From contig CAVSUY010000020.1 in the NCBI GenBank assembly GCA_963731035.1, positions 1 through 53,363 on the forward strand: a DNA stretch of 53,363 nt, in the 5' to 3' direction. This DNA is from JAANXG01 sp963731035. Its GTDB lineage: Bacteria; Pseudomonadota; Gammaproteobacteria; Arenicellales; JAANXG01. The notes under the pieces are model-generated. The model was not told the origin of the DNA. It saw only the letters and a list, made by a program, of their open reading frames with translations, and did no database searches. How positions within the stretch are numbered: the first letter of the stretch is position 1; each line of letters starts with the position of its first letter. Below are positions 50,931 through 53,363 of this stretch, in pieces. The position numbers and the translations under genes were made by a program.

Positions 50931-51251
50931 CTACGAAATCGCTTTGACGTTGACGTAGCCAACCTTCGGCACCAACACCAGATCGGCGTCATGGGATGTG
51001 CTCGTGGTCCTGGGATGGGCCTTGGCGTGGCTACCATTGGTGTTGACGTAGCCGACTCGCGGCACGAGCGTCTCTCCCTGAGAGGACGGTTTAGCGTAAA
51101 AAGTGGCTTCCGCCCCCATGTTGGCGGTGGATGCAGGCGAATCGACGCCGGGTTTCGCCATCATGGCGCTCGCTGTGAGCGGCGCCAGAGCCAAAGCCCC
51201 GAAGAGAATGGTGGTTCCGCCAAGTTGCTTCAGCACATTACGTGTAGTCAT
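50931..51251 (-). CDS. Small exported protein with duplicated LVP-x-VGYVN motif
   Basis: A 106-residue protein with a signal peptide (about 1-29, ending LTASA) preceded by an AGAAGAG ribosome binding site. The short mature part holds two copies of an octapeptide: LVPRVGYVN (about 62-70) and LVPKVGYVN (about 93-101), separated by a His/Ser/Thr-rich linker. I know of no named family. A small periplasmic or secreted protein seems likely. Confidence 0.72.
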   Translation of the reverse strand: MTTRNVLKQLGGTTILFGALALAPLTASAMMAKPGVDSPASTANMGAEATFYAKPSSQGETLVPRVGYVNTNGSHAKAHPRTTSTSHDADLVLVPKVGYVNVKAIS

Positions 51252-51469
51252 CTGCTCTTCTCCAATAGTTACTGCGTAAGTTTATTGACGGCTCTCCGCC
51301 GCCGTTACTTACTTGGATGCCAGCACCGACGGATTGGTTCCAAGTCTTGTTTACACCGAGCTGACGAGGCAGTTGAACCAACCCGGCTACCGTACGGTCT
51401 TAACGCAGTAGCGGCGACACTACTTCCCCCGATATGTCTTGTGCCCACGCGTCCAGGTCGCGAGACCAA

Positions 51470-51999
51470 CTGCTCGATTTCATTTGGGACGACGGTCTCT
51501 ACGAGCGGGATGAATGGGTTGTTCCCTCGGGACTGCCGAAGGACGGCATCGAGGCTGCCAAGAAGTTCGTCCGCTTCTCGACCGACACCAGGCAACTCAC
51601 CGTGCAGGCTCGCTTGATCGTGTACGCACCCCCACGGCGCTCCTCGATTCCCCTCATCGCGACTTATCACCGCAGCCAGTTGGTGCGGGCGGCCCAGAGC
51701 CTCGGCGTGCACCCGGTGACCGTCCTCTTCCGGATCATTCTGCCGCTGATGTTTCCGGGAGTCTTCTCCGGGGCCTGTTCGCGTTCTTGATCACCTTCCA
51801 CGAGGTCGTGGTGGTATTGTTCCTCACCGGACCCGGCCAGCCGACCCTGTCGCTGCAAATGTGGACGAACCTGCGCTTTAGCATCGATCCCACCATACTC
51901 ACCGTGGCCACGCTCATCTTCGGCCTCGCGGTCATCATGCTGCTGACCCTGGAAATGGTGCGTCGCCGCTCGGAGAAGCTGCGGGGAGTGGTGGTCTGA
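51470..51999 (+). pseudogene. Remnant of a polyamine ABC transporter (binding protein fused to permease)
   Basis: The first part (about 51470-51655; FIWDDGLYERDEWVVPSGLP, EAAKKFVRFSTDTRQ) is the C-terminal portion of a PotD-like binding protein. It runs directly into the second half of a PotC-like permease (QLVRAAQSLGVHPVTVLFRIILPL, an EAA loop). At about 51770 one G is missing, and the permease continues in another frame (FAFLITFHEVVVVLFLTGPGQ) to the stop at 51999. The missing middle and the frameshift show a decayed gene, a third polyamine-type transporter distinct from the two intact ones. Confidence 0.85.
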
Positions 52000-52145
52000 G
52001 TGTGGGCTACGCAGCTTGTTCGGATTCCTGCCAGGACGTATGCCGAATAAGGCAGCGGGTGCGAATCCTTCGACGTGTCGCTCCGGCCCAGGTGTACGCT
52101 CCCTGAAAAAGCTATGCGTTCTCGACAGCCGCCGGCTCGGGATCC

Positions 52146-52544
52146 TCAGCGACTGAGTTCGAAGGTCGCTGTCTTGCCTTTCATTCTATTGCCGGAGGAA
52201 TCCGTTATGATGTAATCAACGAGGGTCAGCTTCAGTTCCTGCACCAACAGTACGACCTTCTGGGCGGTTCCGCTGAACTTGTCGGCAAAGCTGAACTTCA
52301 ACGGATCGCCACTTGCCACGATCTTCGACGGCAAGGCGTCGTCACCGTAGATCGAGATGGTGTCCCCGTCTACCGTGAGTTTCGATATCTGAGCCTTGGC
52401 ATTGCCACTGTAAGTAGTGACATTCACACCGTCACGACTGTCCATCCGTACGGTATCCGCATTAATCGAGTACAAGCCATTCCCACTCTGCGCCCACGAT
52501 GGTGCAGTGAGACACAGCAAAAACAGAATAGTGGTGGTTTTTAT
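52146..52544 (-). CDS. LptA/OstA-like periplasmic protein
   Basis: A protein of about 124-132 residues with a signal peptide and a small beta-jellyroll of the LptA type (INADTVRMDSRDGVNVTTYSGNAKAQ, LTVDGDTISIYG, GNRMKGKTATFEL). LptA bridges lipopolysaccharide across the periplasm; this short, isolated copy may be a relative with another role. A perfect signal peptide (KTTTILFLLCLTAPSWA) begins just after an ATA codon at 52542-52544, with AGGA five bases upstream, while the first standard start is TTG at 52518-52520. Either a rare or erroneous start codon is involved. Confidence 0.7.
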   Translation of the reverse strand: MKTTTILFLLCLTAPSWAQSGNGLYSINADTVRMDSRDGVNVTTYSGNAKAQISKLTVDGDTISIYGDDALPSKIVASGDPLKFSFADKFSGTAQKVVLLVQELKLTLVDYIITDSSGNRMKGKTATFELSR

Positions 52545-53319
52545 GGTCCTGTCCGGAGAGTGACAACGGGCGCTATTCTAATGGTTACCAACAGTCTTTG
52601 CACCGCCCGCCATTGCAGACGGCGGCTCGGTTGAGTCAGGATGACACGGTCCGCGGGGCGAACGCAAAGGATAGAGTCAGCGCGCTCCTCTTCTGTGGCG
52701 GCGCGCAAGCCCTTCCATCGATGGTCCGTCTGTGGGCAGGCAGGAATGTCCCCCGATCCCCCTCCCGCTTGCAGGAGAGGGCAGGGGTGAGGGCGACAGT
52801 CTGGTATCGTCGCCAAAGCTCGACCGTTAAGGGGTGGGTTTTATCTGCGGAGCAGGCCTTCGGTGCCTGAATCCGGACCCCGGTTGCCACTGGCAGGAGG
52901 TTGGTAAGAACCATGCTCCTATGGGAAGGAGGCGATAGCTGGCGGCTCGGAGCGCTCGCAGGATCCGGTAGCCGGAGGAAAAAGCGCCCGTGCCGGGAGG
53001 ATCCCCAGTTCCCTCCGTAGCCCTGTTTCCACCGGGATCCGCAATGGCGTAACTGTTTGTGGGTCAATGGTATGTCGTGAACTGGGACGCGCTGCCGGCT
53101 ACCCCGCTCCAGGGGTTGCTGTTCAGTGTGCGGATCGCCTTGAACCACGCCCGGCGACATGGGGATGGATCATGGTCGTAGCGACGTACTTATGGCTAGT
53201 AGCTTCTGTATCGTTCGGATGTTGGCACCGTCCTGACGCGTAAGCGGCGCCGCCGCGGTCTTGGAACACGGAGGCAGACGATGGAACGTCTCTAAGGGTT
53301 TGATTGGGAAGGAAAATAG
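52545..53319. other. Gene-free region with repeat and structured segments
   Basis: About 775 bp between the LptA-like gene and the tRNA. It holds a CCCTCCCGCTTGCAGGAGAGGG-type palindrome at about 52755-52795 (same class as 2366). The stretch 52870-53160 is GC-rich with many local inverted repeats (GGAGCGCTC, GGATCC, CCGGTAGCCGG). Open frames there lack similarity. I could not match it to a known structured RNA. Confidence 0.4.
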
Positions 53320-53363
53320 TGGTGGAGCGGAGGAGGATCGAACTCCCGACCTTCGCATTGCGA
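53320..53363 (-). tRNA. tRNA 3' part, probably tRNA-Ala(CGC)
   Basis: On the minus strand the window edge contains the end of the anticodon loop (TCGCAA), the 3' anticodon stem TGCGA, variable loop AGGTC, T-arm GGGAG-TTCGATC-CTCCT, acceptor strand CCGCTCC, discriminator A and encoded CCA. The loop would read T33-CGC-A37-A38, giving anticodon CGC, and the U at position 70 with A73 agrees with the alanine identity G3:U70. The 5' half lies beyond the window, so the identity is inferred. Confidence 0.85.

Noticed and set aside
53170..53358. Open frame antisense-adjacent to the tRNA (MRRSGVRSSSAPP start)
   Set aside because: It is translation of the tRNA 3' region, a common annotation artefact.

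Overview
The window (about 53 kb, GC-rich, tightly packed, many ATGA/TTGA overlaps) looks like a chromosomal segment of a Gram-negative proteobacterium, probably a gammaproteobacterium. The evidence is an LptA-like protein, DUF4124 and YdcF-type proteins, NuoE/F, Wzm/Wzt remnants and REP-like palindromes. Taxonomy finer than that is not readable from the sequence.

Layout. 1-6650: housekeeping-like genes (partial unknown, glutamate-synthase-like flavoprotein, dodecin, an isolated nuoE-nuoF pair, a membrane-anchored repeat protein, a GT2 glycosyltransferase). 6966-13021: an MFS transporter, then a compact cyanophycin cassette of cyanophycinase, cyanophycin synthetase and isoaspartyl dipeptidase, that is, synthesis and breakdown of the Asp-Arg storage polymer together. 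13084-19002: DUF4124 and YdcF-like proteins, a two-subunit ThDP decarboxylase split by a 264-bp MITE-like element, an aldehyde dehydrogenase and an AraC-type regulator.

19296-33748 is the centre of the window. It is a long plus-strand operon encoding a polyamine-type ABC importer, an SDR dehydrogenase, an APH-fold kinase, a class-III PLP enzyme, a CoA-acylating aldehyde dehydrogenase and a complete bacterial microcompartment (BMC) shell: two CsoS1D/CcmP-like BMC-T, one BMC-P and one BMC-H, plus a small unknown protein with an encapsulation-peptide-like N-terminus. An isochorismatase-fold hydrolase, RidA, a frameshifted DadA-like flavoenzyme and an Asp/Glu-racemase-superfamily enzyme follow. 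The enzyme set matches the logic of the aminoacetone/1-amino-2-propanol (RMM-type) compartment: amino-ketone to amino-alcohol (SDR), to phospho-amino-alcohol (kinase), to aldehyde plus ammonia and phosphate (PLP phospho-lyase), to acyl-CoA (AldDH). The four accessory enzymes and the dedicated importer suggest a wider or different amine substrate.

34059-39663: a PatD-like aminobutyraldehyde dehydrogenase and a YdcS/T/U/V-like ABC transporter, a second polyamine uptake and oxidation unit. The 19-40 kb stretch therefore reads as an amine-catabolic island beside a nitrogen-storage (cyanophycin) cassette.

39664-53363: a more disturbed region. It holds dispersed palindromes, truncated genes abutting each other (cobalamin/radical-SAM N-terminus, wzt and wzm fragments), an FG-GAP protein, a sulfatase, an ABC-exporter-like membrane protein lacking an ATPase, two tandem sulfotransferases and a glycosyltransferase (a sulfated-glycan set), small exported proteins, a decayed third polyamine ABC transporter, an LptA-like protein and the 3' part of a tRNA gene, probably tRNA-Ala(CGC), at the right edge.
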